From Vibrio hangzhouensis (lineage in GTDB: Bacteria; Pseudomonadota; Gammaproteobacteria; Enterobacterales; Vibrionaceae): 64,000 nucleotides of DNA. This document shows, in pieces, positions 9,417-17,725 of this stretch (positions are counted from its first letter, which is position 1; each line of letters starts with the position of its first letter). Below the pieces are notes generated by a model, which worked only from the letters and a program-made list of their open reading frames with translations, was not told the origin of the DNA and made no database searches. The DNA is taken from positions 1-64,000 of the forward strand of contig NZ_FNVG01000016.1 of NCBI RefSeq assembly GCF_900107935.1, written 5' to 3'. Made by a program: the position numbers and the translations under genes.

Positions 9417-9800
9417 ATGAGTAACAGAAAACCTTACGTTCGTGAAATGAAGCGAACTTGGTGGAAAGATCACCCATTTTATCGCTTCTACATGCTACGT
9501 GAAGCCACGGTTCTACCACTTATTTTATTCACTATCTTCCTGACATTCGGTTTAGGTTCGCTAGTGAAAGGACCTGAAGCCTGGCAAGGTTGGTTAGACT
9601 TTATGGCTAACCCTATTGTTATTGCTATCAACATCGTCGCGCTAGCGGGTAGCCTGTTCCATGCACAGACCTTCTTTAGCATGATGCCTCAAGTTATGCC
9701 GATCAAACTGAAAGGCAAACCGGTGGAGAAGAAAACCATCGTTCTTGCTCAGTGGGCTGCGGTTGCGGCTATCTCACTAGTTGTTCTCATCATTGTATAA
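9417..9800 (+). CDS. frdC: Fumarate reductase membrane anchor FrdC
   Basis: This 127-aa protein has three hydrophobic helices and is the usual size for FrdC (about 130 aa). It begins MSNRKPYVREMKRTWW, which strongly resembles E. coli FrdC, and contains the FHAQTFFSMMPQVM segment near the quinone site. It anchors FrdAB to the cytoplasmic face of the inner membrane with FrdD. GGAGG precedes the start inside the end of frdB. Confidence 0.95.
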   Translation: MSNRKPYVREMKRTWWKDHPFYRFYMLREATVLPLILFTIFLTFGLGSLVKGPEAWQGWLDFMANPIVIAINIVALAGSLFHAQTFFSMMPQVMPIKLKGKPVEKKTIVLAQWAAVAAISLVVLIIV

Positions 9801-9810
9801 GGAGTGAATC

Positions 9811-10173
9811 GTGATTAATCAAAACCCAAAACGCTCTGACGAACCAGTTTGGTGGGGACTGTTTGGTGCTGGTGGTACCTGGTTTGCCATGATCACTCCG
9901 GTGACTGTACTGGTACTAGGCATCTTAGTTCCAATGGGCATCATTAACCCGGAAGCAATGAGCTATGAACGTGTGGCTGACTTTGCGACCAGCATTATCG
10001 GCGCACTATTTATTATTGCTACGCTAGCACTGCCGATGTGGCATGCGATGCACCGTTTACATCATGGTATGCACGATCTGAAAATTCACGCAGGTGTGGC
10101 GGGTAAAATTGCTTGCTACTTCTTTGCAGGATTAATTAGTGCTCTATCTGTCATCTTTATCTTTATGATTTAA
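9811..10173 (+). CDS. frdD: Fumarate reductase membrane anchor FrdD
   Basis: This 120-aa protein has three hydrophobic helices and contains the HRLHHGMHDL motif of FrdD. It is the last gene of the frd operon, starting from GTG at 9811 with AAGGAG upstream. It pairs with FrdC to form the menaquinol site. A bidirectional terminator shared with efp follows. Confidence 0.95.
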   Translation: MINQNPKRSDEPVWWGLFGAGGTWFAMITPVTVLVLGILVPMGIINPEAMSYERVADFATSIIGALFIIATLALPMWHAMHRLHHGMHDLKIHAGVAGKIACYFFAGLISALSVIFIFMI

Positions 10174-10196
10174 TCGATTTTAATGACACGAAAACT

Positions 10197-10223
10197 AAAA
10201 AGGTCGCCCATGGCGACCTTTCT
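10197..10223. terminator. Bidirectional terminator between frdD and efp
   Basis: AGGTCGCC and GGCGACCT form a perfect 8-bp stem with a 3-base loop. A-rich sequence precedes it and T-rich sequence follows it, so it can end transcripts from both sides. Confidence 0.85.
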
Positions 10224-10243
10224 TAGTTCAGAAGCAACAGTGC

Positions 10244-10810
10244 TTACTTCACACGACCTACGTACTCACCGGTACGCGTGTCCACTTTGATCACTTCACC
10301 AATCTGGATGAAAAGCGGTACGCGAACCACAGCACCAGTGTTTAGTGTTGCAGGTTTACCACCGGTACCCTGAGTGTCGCCTTTCAGGCCTGGATCAGTT
10401 TCAACAACTTCAAGCTCAACAAAGTTAGGCGGAGTCACCGTAATTGGGTTACCATTCCAAAGAGTAATCATACAAGTGTTGTTTTCTACCAACCACTTCG
10501 CGTTGTCACCAACCGCTTTTACGTCTGCAGCGATTTGTTCGAATGTTTCGCTGTTCATAAAGTGGTAGAATTCACCATCTGTGTACAGGTAATCTAGGTC
10601 GATGTCCATCACGTCAGCAACTTCAACGGTTTCGCCAGACTTGAAGGTTTTCTCTAGAACTTTACCAGACAGAAGCTTACGAATTTTTACGCGGTTGAAT
10701 GCCTGACCCTTACCTGGCTTGACGTATTCGTTTTCTAGAATTACGCAAGGCTCGCTATCCAGCATTAGCTTAAGACCGCCTTTAAATTCATTTGTGCTAA
10801 CAGTAGCCAT
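10244..10810 (-). CDS. efp: Elongation factor P
   Basis: This 188-aa translation factor relieves ribosome stalling at polyproline stretches. The KOW-like N-terminal domain contains EYVKPGKGQAF, in which K34 is the residue modified by beta-lysylation. Two OB domains follow, and the C-terminal signature IQIGEVIKVDTRTGEY is present. It is divergent from epmB, with only 34 bp between start codons, which suggests shared control of EF-P and its modifying enzyme. Confidence 0.97.
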   Translation of the reverse strand: MATVSTNEFKGGLKLMLDSEPCVILENEYVKPGKGQAFNRVKIRKLLSGKVLEKTFKSGETVEVADVMDIDLDYLYTDGEFYHFMNSETFEQIAADVKAVGDNAKWLVENNTCMITLWNGNPITVTPPNFVELEVVETDPGLKGDTQGTGGKPATLNTGAVVRVPLFIQIGEVIKVDTRTGEYVGRVK

Positions 10811-10844
10811 TGTATCCTCTTAGTGTTCTTCGAGTTGAAATTTA

Positions 10845-11867
10845 ATGTCGCCTATCATAACCCGAAATCTTGTTTCTGTTGAGCAAAACTGGCTCAAACA
10901 GCTATCGAATGCGATCTCAGACCCTCATGAGCTGCTCGCACAGCTGCAAATTGATGCGACCCCATGGGAAAATGGGCTTAAAGCGAGACGCCTGTTTCCT
11001 ATGCGTGTTCCACAAAGCTTTGTCGATCGCATGGAAAAAGGCAACCCGTTTGACCCATTACTACGTCAGGTACTGCCGTTGACTCAGGAGTTTGAGGTTC
11101 ATGAGGGCTACTCTGAAGATCCGCTTGAAGAGCAGGATGCCGCCGTGCCCGGACTGCTGCACAAGTATCACAATCGTGCCCTGTTGATCGTCAAAGGAGG
11201 CTGTGCCGTGAATTGCCGCTACTGCTTCAGGCGTCATTTCCCCTATGAGGACAACAAAGGCGGTAAAGCGAACTGGCAAAAGGCACTCGACTATATCGCT
11301 GACCACCCTGAAATCGATGAGATCATTTTATCCGGCGGCGATCCGCTGATGGCCAAAGATGCAGAGTTGCGATGGCTACTCGACAAAGCTCAGGCCATTT
11401 CTCATCTGAAAACCGTGCGAATTCACAGTCGTCTTCCGGTGGTGATACCGCAACGTATCACCACCGAGTTGTGCGAACTGCTGGCGACCACCCGCCTGAA
11501 CACGATTCTGGTCACCCACATCAATCACGCCAATGAGATCAATGACGAGTTTCGCTTCGCGATGCAGCAGTTGAAAACGGCCGGCACTACCTTGCTCAAT
11601 CAAGGGGTTCTGTTAAAAGGTGTCAATGACACGGTAGAGGTGCAAATCGCCCTCAGTCATGCGCTGTTTTCTGCGGGCATATTGCCTTATTACCTCCACG
11701 TGTTGGATAAGGTTCAAGGTGCGGCACACTTCTTTATTAGCGATGACGATGCCAAAGCCATCATTCAAGGACTAATTAAACGAGTGTCTGGGTATTTAGT
11801 CCCTAAACTGACGCGAGAAGAAGGCGGTAGAGCCAGCAAGACACCACTGGATTTACATCTCGAGTAA
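10845..11867 (+). CDS. epmB: EF-P lysine 2,3-aminomutase EpmB
   Basis: This 340-aa radical SAM enzyme makes (R)-beta-lysine for transfer to EF-P by EpmA. The cluster motif CAVNCRYCFRR contains the C-x3-C-x2-C triad, followed by the SAM-binding ILSGGDPL segment. It belongs to the KamA family and has the short length typical of EpmB compared with catabolic lysine aminomutases. It is divergent from efp and lies about 4 kb from epmA. Confidence 0.96.
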   Translation: MSPIITRNLVSVEQNWLKQLSNAISDPHELLAQLQIDATPWENGLKARRLFPMRVPQSFVDRMEKGNPFDPLLRQVLPLTQEFEVHEGYSEDPLEEQDAAVPGLLHKYHNRALLIVKGGCAVNCRYCFRRHFPYEDNKGGKANWQKALDYIADHPEIDEIILSGGDPLMAKDAELRWLLDKAQAISHLKTVRIHSRLPVVIPQRITTELCELLATTRLNTILVTHINHANEINDEFRFAMQQLKTAGTTLLNQGVLLKGVNDTVEVQIALSHALFSAGILPYYLHVLDKVQGAAHFFISDDDAKAIIQGLIKRVSGYLVPKLTREEGGRASKTPLDLHLE

Positions 11868-11944
11868 CCTTTTTCGTCTCGACAAAATATTTTTGTTCGA
11901 TCAGACGGTCTAATAGTCAGATACTGCGCTTTTTAGGAGGCAAT

Positions 11945-12427
11945 GTGGAACTGACACAACTACTCGATATGGGACCTTTCTCCTGGCAGGCACTTGGCGC
12001 TTGTATGCTCAATGGCGCACTTGTCGGACTGGAACGCCAAACCAGAGGCAAACCTGTGGGCATCAGAACGGCGATACTGATCATCTCAGGTACGTACCTA
12101 TTTATGTCGATGGCCGTCTCACTGTCACCGAACACGTTGGATCAGGCCCGAGTGCTGGGACAGATTATTACCGGCGTAGGCTTCTTAGGGGCTGGGGTCA
12201 TGATGTCGCAGGATGGCAAGATTCATGGGGTCACATCCGCAGCGGTAATTTGGGTGTTAGCGGGCTTAGGGATGATGATAGGACTTGGTCATCATAAAGA
12301 ATCCGTCATACTTACGCTGTTAGCACTGACGGTGTTACTGGGAGTAGACAAGATTGAAAGTAGTTTTAAAAGCTTACGTCGTGGTGTACATCAGACCATT
12401 CAAAAACGTAACCGGATGAGGAAATAA
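11945..12427 (+). CDS. MgtC/SapB-family inner-membrane protein
   Basis: This 160-aa protein has four or five hydrophobic segments and the family signature: GLERQTRGKPVGIRTAILI, then GVGFLGAGVMMS and GVTSAAVIWVLAGLG. Family members include the Mg2+-starvation virulence factor MgtC, but this short form lacks the C-terminal soluble domain and its role is unknown. Translation starts at GTG with AGGAGG five bases upstream; the overlapping ATG two bases earlier is out of frame. It stands alone between epmB and a convergent gene. Confidence 0.88.
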   Translation: MELTQLLDMGPFSWQALGACMLNGALVGLERQTRGKPVGIRTAILIISGTYLFMSMAVSLSPNTLDQARVLGQIITGVGFLGAGVMMSQDGKIHGVTSAAVIWVLAGLGMMIGLGHHKESVILTLLALTVLLGVDKIESSFKSLRRGVHQTIQKRNRMRK

Positions 12428-12457
12428 AAAAGCCCTGAGTCATTCTCAGGGCTTTTA
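12426..12457. terminator. Bidirectional terminator after the mgtC-like gene
   Basis: AAAGCCCTGAG and CTCAGGGCTTT form a perfect 11-bp stem with A and T runs on both flanks. It separates two convergent genes. Confidence 0.9.
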
Positions 12458-12471
12458 ATCAAAACATCAAA

Positions 12472-13035
12472 TTACTTAGCAAAGTTGATGATTGGGAAAC
12501 ACTTGAAGAAACCATTGTCTGCACAGTTGATCAGACCAATCTGTACACCATCAATAGTTTTAGTCTTGTTGAAGAAGCCGAACTGGAAATTAGACTTGTT
12601 AGAGAAGCTTGCCAGACCAATATCGGCCATTGTGTAGCCTTCTGAGTAGTTCACAGCACTCCAGTTAAGACCTTTAACGTCGTTGGTCACGTTCACTGCT
12701 GCCAGGTTCACGCCTGTCGTTTTACCAGTGTTCCAGTTAAAGATACCTAAAGACGCACCTTTCATTTCTTGCGTTACTTTAGACGCACCAAAGAACAGAC
12801 CGAAGTTTACACCCGTGGTACGTTGAGTCTCAGACATACCCAGAACAGAGAAGTCGACACCTTTTACTTCATTTACTTGACCGTGAAGCACGGCAAGGCG
12901 AACACCACCCACTGCATTGGCATCTGGTGCGTTAAAACCGTTTAGCGTTGAGAACATCACTGGTGAGCTGTCTGCAAGCGCCATTGGGGATGCCACTGCG
13001 GCTGCCACTGCTAGGGCTGAAATCATTTTTTTCAT
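12472..13035 (-). CDS. Secreted beta-repeat protein of unknown function
   Basis: This 187-aa protein begins with a Sec signal peptide (MKKMISALAVAAAVASPMALA) and then consists almost wholly of short repeats of about 18-20 residues. Each repeat ends in a G-hydrophobic-x-hydrophobic-G/A-x-hydrophobic-N pattern such as GASLGIFN, GVNLAAVN, GLNWSAVN, FQFGFFN and GVQIGLIN. This resembles surface repeat proteins of the LA_2272 type, but I cannot confirm the family. I chose the ATG at 13035 because GGAG lies just upstream and the signal peptide then starts at residue 1; a further ATG at 13056 exists. A single Cys pair (CADNGFFKC) lies near the C-terminus. The function is unknown. Confidence 0.75.
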   Translation of the reverse strand: MKKMISALAVAAAVASPMALADSSPVMFSTLNGFNAPDANAVGGVRLAVLHGQVNEVKGVDFSVLGMSETQRTTGVNFGLFFGASKVTQEMKGASLGIFNWNTGKTTGVNLAAVNVTNDVKGLNWSAVNYSEGYTMADIGLASFSNKSNFQFGFFNKTKTIDGVQIGLINCADNGFFKCFPIINFAK

Positions 13036-13177
13036 TTTGTTTGTCTCCACTGACATTTTTTTGTTGTCAAAACATAAGTCTAGACGATGCTAAGAAGGAC
13101 AACCATAAAAAATGTCAGTTCAGTGTCATATTCTGCAACAGATTGGCAGAATACATGATGAACATTACAGCAGACAC

Positions 13178-13207
13178 AAAAAAAGCCGAAGGTTTCCCTT
13201 CGGCTTT
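13178..13207 (-). terminator. Terminator of groESL
   Basis: AAAGCCGAAGG and CCTTCGGCTTT form a perfect 11-bp stem, followed on the reverse strand by a T run. It lies about 20 bp beyond the groL stop codon. Confidence 0.9.
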
Positions 13208-13227
13208 GTCAGTGCTTTCTGATGTGA

Positions 13228-14865
13228 TTACATCATGCCAGGCATGCCGCCCATACCGCCCATATCAGGCATTGCTGGTGCGTCTTTCTGTGGTGCGTCA
13301 GTGACCATAGCTTCTGTTGTGATCATCAGACCGGCAACTGAAGCTGCAAATTGAAGTGCCGAGCGCGTTACTTTCGTCGGGTCTAGGATGCCCATCTCAA
13401 TCATATCGCCGTACTCACCCGTTGCTGCGTTATAGCCGTAGCTACCTTCGCCCGCTTTCACGTTGTTTGCAACCACAGACTCTTCATCACCTGCGTTCGC
13501 CGTGATTTGGCGAATTGGCGCTTCCATTGCACGAAGTGCAACGCGGATACCCACTGATTGCTCTTCGTTGTCGCCTTCCAGACCCGCTACTTTAGATGCT
13601 GCGCGGATAAGTGCGACACCACCACCAGCAACTACGCCTTCTTCTACCGCAGCTCGAGTGGCGTGAAGTGCGTCTTCAACGCGGTCTTTCTTCTCTTTCA
13701 TTTCAACTTCAGTCGCTGCACCAACTTTGATTACTGCAACACCGCCAGCCAGTTTCGCTACACGCTCCTGAAGTTTCTCTTTATCGTAGTCAGACGTTGC
13801 TTCTTCGATTTGTTGACGAATTTGTGCCACACGACCTTGAATCATCGCTTCTTCACCCGCGCCATCGATGATGGTTGAGTTTTCTTTAGTGATGGTTACA
13901 CGCTTAGCCTGACCTAGGTCTTCTAGCGTTACTTTCTCAAGATCCAGACCGATTTCTTCAGAAATAACCGTACCGCCAGTTAGGATAGCGATGTCTTGTA
14001 GCATAGACTTACGACGGTCACCGAAACCTGGTGCTTTAACAGCTGCCACTTTCACGATACCACGCATGTTGTTCACAACAAGTGTCGCTAGCGCTTCACC
14101 TTCTACGTCTTCTGCGATGATAAGCAGTGGACGAGATGCTTTCGCTACTGCTTCTAGTGTTGGTAGAAGCTCGCGGATGTTCGAAACTTTCTTGTCGATA
14201 AGAAGAATGAATGGGCTCTCTAGATCAACGCTACCTGCTTCCTGGTTGTTAATGAAGTAAGGCGATAGGTAACCGCGATCGAACTGCATACCTTCCACTA
14301 CGTCTAGCTCATCATGTAGAGCCTGACCTTCTTCAACTGTAATAACGCCATCACGACCTACTTTTTCCATTGCTTCCGCAATGATGTTACCCACAGTAGA
14401 GTCAGAGTTTGCAGAGATAGTACCAACCTGAGCGATCGCTTTAGTATCTTTACACTCAACAGACAGGGCTTTTAGCTCTTCAACCGCAGCGGCAACGGCT
14501 TTGTCGATACCGCGCTTCAGATCCATTGGGTTCATGCCAGCAGCGACTGCTTTCAGGCCCTCAGAAATGATAGATTGAGCCAGTACTGTCGCAGTTGTTG
14601 TACCGTCACCCGCCGCATCGTTTGCTTGAGAAGCAACTTCTTTCACCATCTGTGCGCCCATGTTCTGGAACTTGTCTTCCAGCTCAATTTCGCGCGCTAC
14701 AGAAACACCATCTTTAGTGATGGTTGGTGCACCAAAAGATTTATCTAGAACTACGTTACGACCTTTAGGGCCCAATGTTACTTTTACAGCGTCAGCCAGA
14801 ACGTTTACACCTTCTAGCATTTTGATTCGTGCGTCGTTACCAAACTTAACGTCTTTAGCAGCCAT
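13228..14865 (-). CDS. groL: Chaperonin GroEL
   Basis: This 545-aa chaperonin subunit has the expected length. AAKDVKFGNDAR at the N-terminus, the ATP-binding GDGTTTATVLA segment, and the C-terminal tail rich in Gly and Met (MPDMGGMGGMPGMM) are all present. It forms an operon with groES, 68 bp upstream. The Gly-Gly-Met tail is the usual mark of the housekeeping copy where a Vibrio genome has two groEL genes. A candidate sigma-32 promoter precedes groES. Codon use is strongly biased, as expected of a very highly expressed gene. Confidence 0.98.
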   Translation of the reverse strand: MAAKDVKFGNDARIKMLEGVNVLADAVKVTLGPKGRNVVLDKSFGAPTITKDGVSVAREIELEDKFQNMGAQMVKEVASQANDAAGDGTTTATVLAQSIISEGLKAVAAGMNPMDLKRGIDKAVAAAVEELKALSVECKDTKAIAQVGTISANSDSTVGNIIAEAMEKVGRDGVITVEEGQALHDELDVVEGMQFDRGYLSPYFINNQEAGSVDLESPFILLIDKKVSNIRELLPTLEAVAKASRPLLIIAEDVEGEALATLVVNNMRGIVKVAAVKAPGFGDRRKSMLQDIAILTGGTVISEEIGLDLEKVTLEDLGQAKRVTITKENSTIIDGAGEEAMIQGRVAQIRQQIEEATSDYDKEKLQERVAKLAGGVAVIKVGAATEVEMKEKKDRVEDALHATRAAVEEGVVAGGGVALIRAASKVAGLEGDNEEQSVGIRVALRAMEAPIRQITANAGDEESVVANNVKAGEGSYGYNAATGEYGDMIEMGILDPTKVTRSALQFAASVAGLMITTEAMVTDAPQKDAPAMPDMGGMGGMPGMM

Positions 14866-14933
14866 TGTTATTTCCTTATCTAAATTCAGTGGATAGCTTG
14901 TTTAGAGTAAAAAATTACTCAACGTCTACTTAA

Positions 14934-15224
14934 TTATTCAACGATAGCCATGATGTCATTTTCAGACATGATCAGAACTTCTTTACCGTCGATCTTTTCT
15001 GTTTTCGTGCCGTAGCCTTCAGCAAAGATCACCGTATCACCTACTTTCACATCCAATGGCTGCACAGTGCCATTTTCCAGGATGCGGCCTTTGCCTACAG
15101 CCAGAACAGTACCACGTGTTGATTTTTCTGCAGCAGAACCAGTTAGCACGATGCCGCCAGCAGATTTAGATTCAACTTCTTGGCGCTCAACGATAACTCG
15201 GTCGTGTAGAGGACGGATATTCAT
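14934..15224 (-). CDS. groS: Co-chaperonin GroES
   Basis: This 96-aa protein caps the GroEL ring. It begins MNIRPLHDRVIVER and includes the mobile loop segment ESKSAGGIVLTGSAAEKS. I chose the ATG at 15224 because AGGAG lies just upstream and this start matches the family; the in-frame ATG nine codons earlier would add an atypical MENNQENRP extension. It is the first gene of the groESL operon. Confidence 0.98.
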   Translation of the reverse strand: MNIRPLHDRVIVERQEVESKSAGGIVLTGSAAEKSTRGTVLAVGKGRILENGTVQPLDVKVGDTVIFAEGYGTKTEKIDGKEVLIMSENDIMAIVE

Positions 15225-15287
15225 CGGTCGATTCTCCTGATTATTTTCCATTTAGCTTATTAGATTGCCTTCAAGGCCTTGTGTTGA

Positions 15288-15321
15288 ATATGTTGGGGAC
15301 GTTTTTGCTAATCCCAAGGGC
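15288..15321 (-). promoter_or_regulatory. Candidate sigma-32 promoter of groESL
   Basis: On the reverse strand CTTGGG is followed after 14 bp by CCCCAACAT. This fits the heat-shock consensus CTTGAA-N13-17-CCCCATNT with mismatches in the last -35 bases and one in the -10. It lies about 65-95 bp before the groES start. No CIRCE element is seen. This fits sigma-32 control of groESL as known in gammaproteobacteria. Confidence 0.65.
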
Positions 15322-15456
15322 AGAGTGGCAAAAATTTGTGACAAAAATAACGAAAATGAGCTTTGTCGCCGGATTGCCCCGCACAACCCATCCCTTTCTC
15401 GCGCCCGCCAGTCAATTGCTGTATCCTAAGCGCCTGTTTCATCAGCACCGAATGCC

Positions 15457-16803
15457 ATGCAAGATAAACACGGCCTACTTTCTGCACCAATATCCACCGT
15501 CCTTAGAAACATGACCGTTCCTATGGTATTTGGCATGGTTGCCATACTGGCGTTCAATCTGGTCGACACTTTTTTCATTTCGCTGCTCGGCACTAAGGCG
15601 CTGGCGGCCATCAGTTTCACCTTTCCGGTCACGTTTGGAGTGAACTGCATTACCATGGGCATCGGTATGGGCCTGTCGACCCACATCGGGCGCCAATTGG
15701 GCCAGGGTAATACTGATAACGCCGCCCGCTTCTCTACCCACGGCTTGATTCTCGCCGTGGTATTGGTCACTCTGGCTTCCACCTTTGGTTTACTCACCAT
15801 AGACCCATTATTCAAGCTGCTCGGTGCCAGCGATGATATTCTGCCTCTTATCCATGAATACATGGTGATTTGGTACTTTACGGTACCACTGTTGGTGATC
15901 CCGATGGCAGGAAACAGCGCCATTCGTGCCACCGGTGATACCAAAACTCCAGCCAAAATCATGATGCTATCGGGCTTCATCAACGGATTACTCGATCCGC
16001 TACTGATCTTTGGAATAGGTCCCTTCCCGGAGCTGGGTATTCGGGGAGCGGCCATCGCCAGCGGCATCGCTTGGTTTGGTGCGCTGTGCGGGTCGCTGTA
16101 TGTGCTGACCAAGCGTGAGAAACTGTTGGGACAGCTGCGCCCTGCAAAGCTTTGGCAGGACTGGTTAGCAATACTGCGCATCGGCACGCCGTCAGGACTG
16201 TCTACCGCTATGTCACCGATCTCCGGGGCCATTTTGATGAAGATGCTGTCAGTGCATGGGACGGCTGCCGTGGCCGCCTACGGTGCAGCGCAACGGGTGG
16301 AATCGATACTGATACTGGTGTTGATATCACTCAGTTCGGCACTCACACCCTTTATGTCGCAAAATTTCGGCGCCAAACAGCCGGCACGCAGTTTCGCAGG
16401 CCTGTTCCTCAGCATTCGATTTTCACTGATGTTCCAACTGCTGATATTTGTCATGATGGTGCCACTCAGTATCCCTATCTCCGCCCTGTTTTCTCAGGAA
16501 CAAGCCGTTCGCGATATTCTCTGGCACTACCTGCTTGTGGTGCCATTCAGTTACGGCTTTCAGGGCATCATTATGATGTTGGGAAGTGGCCTGAACGCCC
16601 TGCATGAGCCCAATAAGGCCTTTATGTGGAGCGCGTTACGCCTGTTTGCCTTTACATTACCTGCCGCCGCGCTTGGTAGCGTTTTGTATGGGGTGGAAGG
16701 GATGTTTATTGGCGTTGCCCTAGGCAATGTGATTGGCGGCGTTCTCGCCTACCTGTATGCGCTATCGGTAAGACGAAAGCATCTACCTTCGATGTCAAAA
16801 TAG
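15457..16803 (+). CDS. MATE-family multidrug/cation antiporter
   Basis: This 448-aa protein has about 12 hydrophobic helices in two homologous halves. The N-half segment NLVDTFFISLLGTKALAAIS is typical of the MATE family, which exports cationic drugs in exchange for Na+ or H+. It is similar in type to the DinF/NorM lineages but I cannot name an orthologue. It has its own bidirectional terminator and no obvious operon partner. Confidence 0.9.
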   Translation: MQDKHGLLSAPISTVLRNMTVPMVFGMVAILAFNLVDTFFISLLGTKALAAISFTFPVTFGVNCITMGIGMGLSTHIGRQLGQGNTDNAARFSTHGLILAVVLVTLASTFGLLTIDPLFKLLGASDDILPLIHEYMVIWYFTVPLLVIPMAGNSAIRATGDTKTPAKIMMLSGFINGLLDPLLIFGIGPFPELGIRGAAIASGIAWFGALCGSLYVLTKREKLLGQLRPAKLWQDWLAILRIGTPSGLSTAMSPISGAILMKMLSVHGTAAVAAYGAAQRVESILILVLISLSSALTPFMSQNFGAKQPARSFAGLFLSIRFSLMFQLLIFVMMVPLSIPISALFSQEQAVRDILWHYLLVVPFSYGFQGIIMMLGSGLNALHEPNKAFMWSALRLFAFTLPAAALGSVLYGVEGMFIGVALGNVIGGVLAYLYALSVRRKHLPSMSK

Positions 16804-16810
16804 ACCCAAA

Positions 16811-16841
16811 AGAAAAGCCAAGGCAATGCCTTGGCTTTTTC
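16811..16841. terminator. Bidirectional terminator between the MATE gene and cysE
   Basis: AAAAGCCAAGGC and GCCTTGGCTTTT form a perfect 12-bp stem with a 3-base loop, A-rich before and T-rich after. Confidence 0.92.
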
Positions 16842-16865
16842 GTGTTCTATATTCAGTCAGCTGAC

Positions 16866-17687
16866 TTAGATGCCATCACCACCCATAAAGGTCTGTGATT
16901 TGCCATTGAATTGCTGATCCATATCCAAAGATGGCATATCGGTTTTCGGCTTACCGACAATCTTCGCAGGAACACCCGCCGCCGTGGTATGCGGCGGAAC
17001 AGGCTGAAGTACCACGGAACAAGAACCAATCTTGGCACCTTTACCCACTTCGATATTACCCAGAATCTTAGCACCCGCTCCAATCATCACACCTTCACGG
17101 ATCTTCGGATGTCGATCGCCAGACTCTTTACCTGTACCGCCCAGTGTCACGTTTTGCAGGATTGAAACATCGTTCTCTACCACTGCGGTTTCACCGATGA
17201 CAATACCGGTAGCATGGTCAAGCATGATGCCTTTACCGATACGGGCTGCCGGGTGAATGTCCACCTGGCACGCCACCGAAATCTGGTTTTGCAGATACGT
17301 GGCCAGAGCGTTACGTCCCTGATTCCATAACCAATTCGCTACCCGATAGCCCTGAAGCGCATGATAGCCCTTAAGGTAGAGTAATGGCATTGAATACATT
17401 GACACCGCAGGATCTCGATTCACCGTCGCACAAATGTCACAAGCTGCGGCATCCGTAATGGTCGGATCGGCATCAAATGCTTGCTCAACCACTTCACGTA
17501 CTGCCATCGCTGGCATTGAGGCCGTCTTCAGTTTGTTAGCCAGAATATAACTCAGCGCCGCACCGAAGCTTTCATGGTTAATAATGGTGGCATGGTAGAA
17601 GCTCGCCAGCATCGGCTCTTGTTCCGCTTGCTCTCGCGCTTCCCTGACAATGCACTCCCAGACATTTTTCTTTTCACAGTGTTTCAT
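16866..17687 (-). CDS. cysE: Serine O-acetyltransferase
   Basis: This 273-aa enzyme acetylates serine with acetyl-CoA, the first step of cysteine synthesis. The N-terminal alpha-helical domain is followed by a left-handed beta helix of hexapeptide repeats with DIHPAARIGKGIMLDHATGIVIGE, where the catalytic Asp and His lie. The C-terminal tail ends in GDGI; a terminal Ile is what CysK binds in the cysteine synthase complex. It follows gpsA by 38 bp, so the two are likely co-transcribed, as in E. coli. Confidence 0.97.
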   Translation of the reverse strand: MKHCEKKNVWECIVREAREQAEQEPMLASFYHATIINHESFGAALSYILANKLKTASMPAMAVREVVEQAFDADPTITDAAACDICATVNRDPAVSMYSMPLLYLKGYHALQGYRVANWLWNQGRNALATYLQNQISVACQVDIHPAARIGKGIMLDHATGIVIGETAVVENDVSILQNVTLGGTGKESGDRHPKIREGVMIGAGAKILGNIEVGKGAKIGSCSVVLQPVPPHTTAAGVPAKIVGKPKTDMPSLDMDQQFNGKSQTFMGGDGI

Positions 17688-17725
17688 GGTTCGTCCTACG
17701 ATTGGTACTCAATCACAAGCAGACA

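Noticed and set aside
12472..13056. PHA synthase annotation for the repeat protein
   Set aside because: There is no alpha/beta-hydrolase lipase box; the protein is a small secreted repeat protein.
15426..16232. A 268-aa reverse-strand frame within the MATE gene
   Set aside because: It is antisense to a well-supported membrane protein gene and its composition (Ser, Pro, Arg-rich) is that of a shadow frame.
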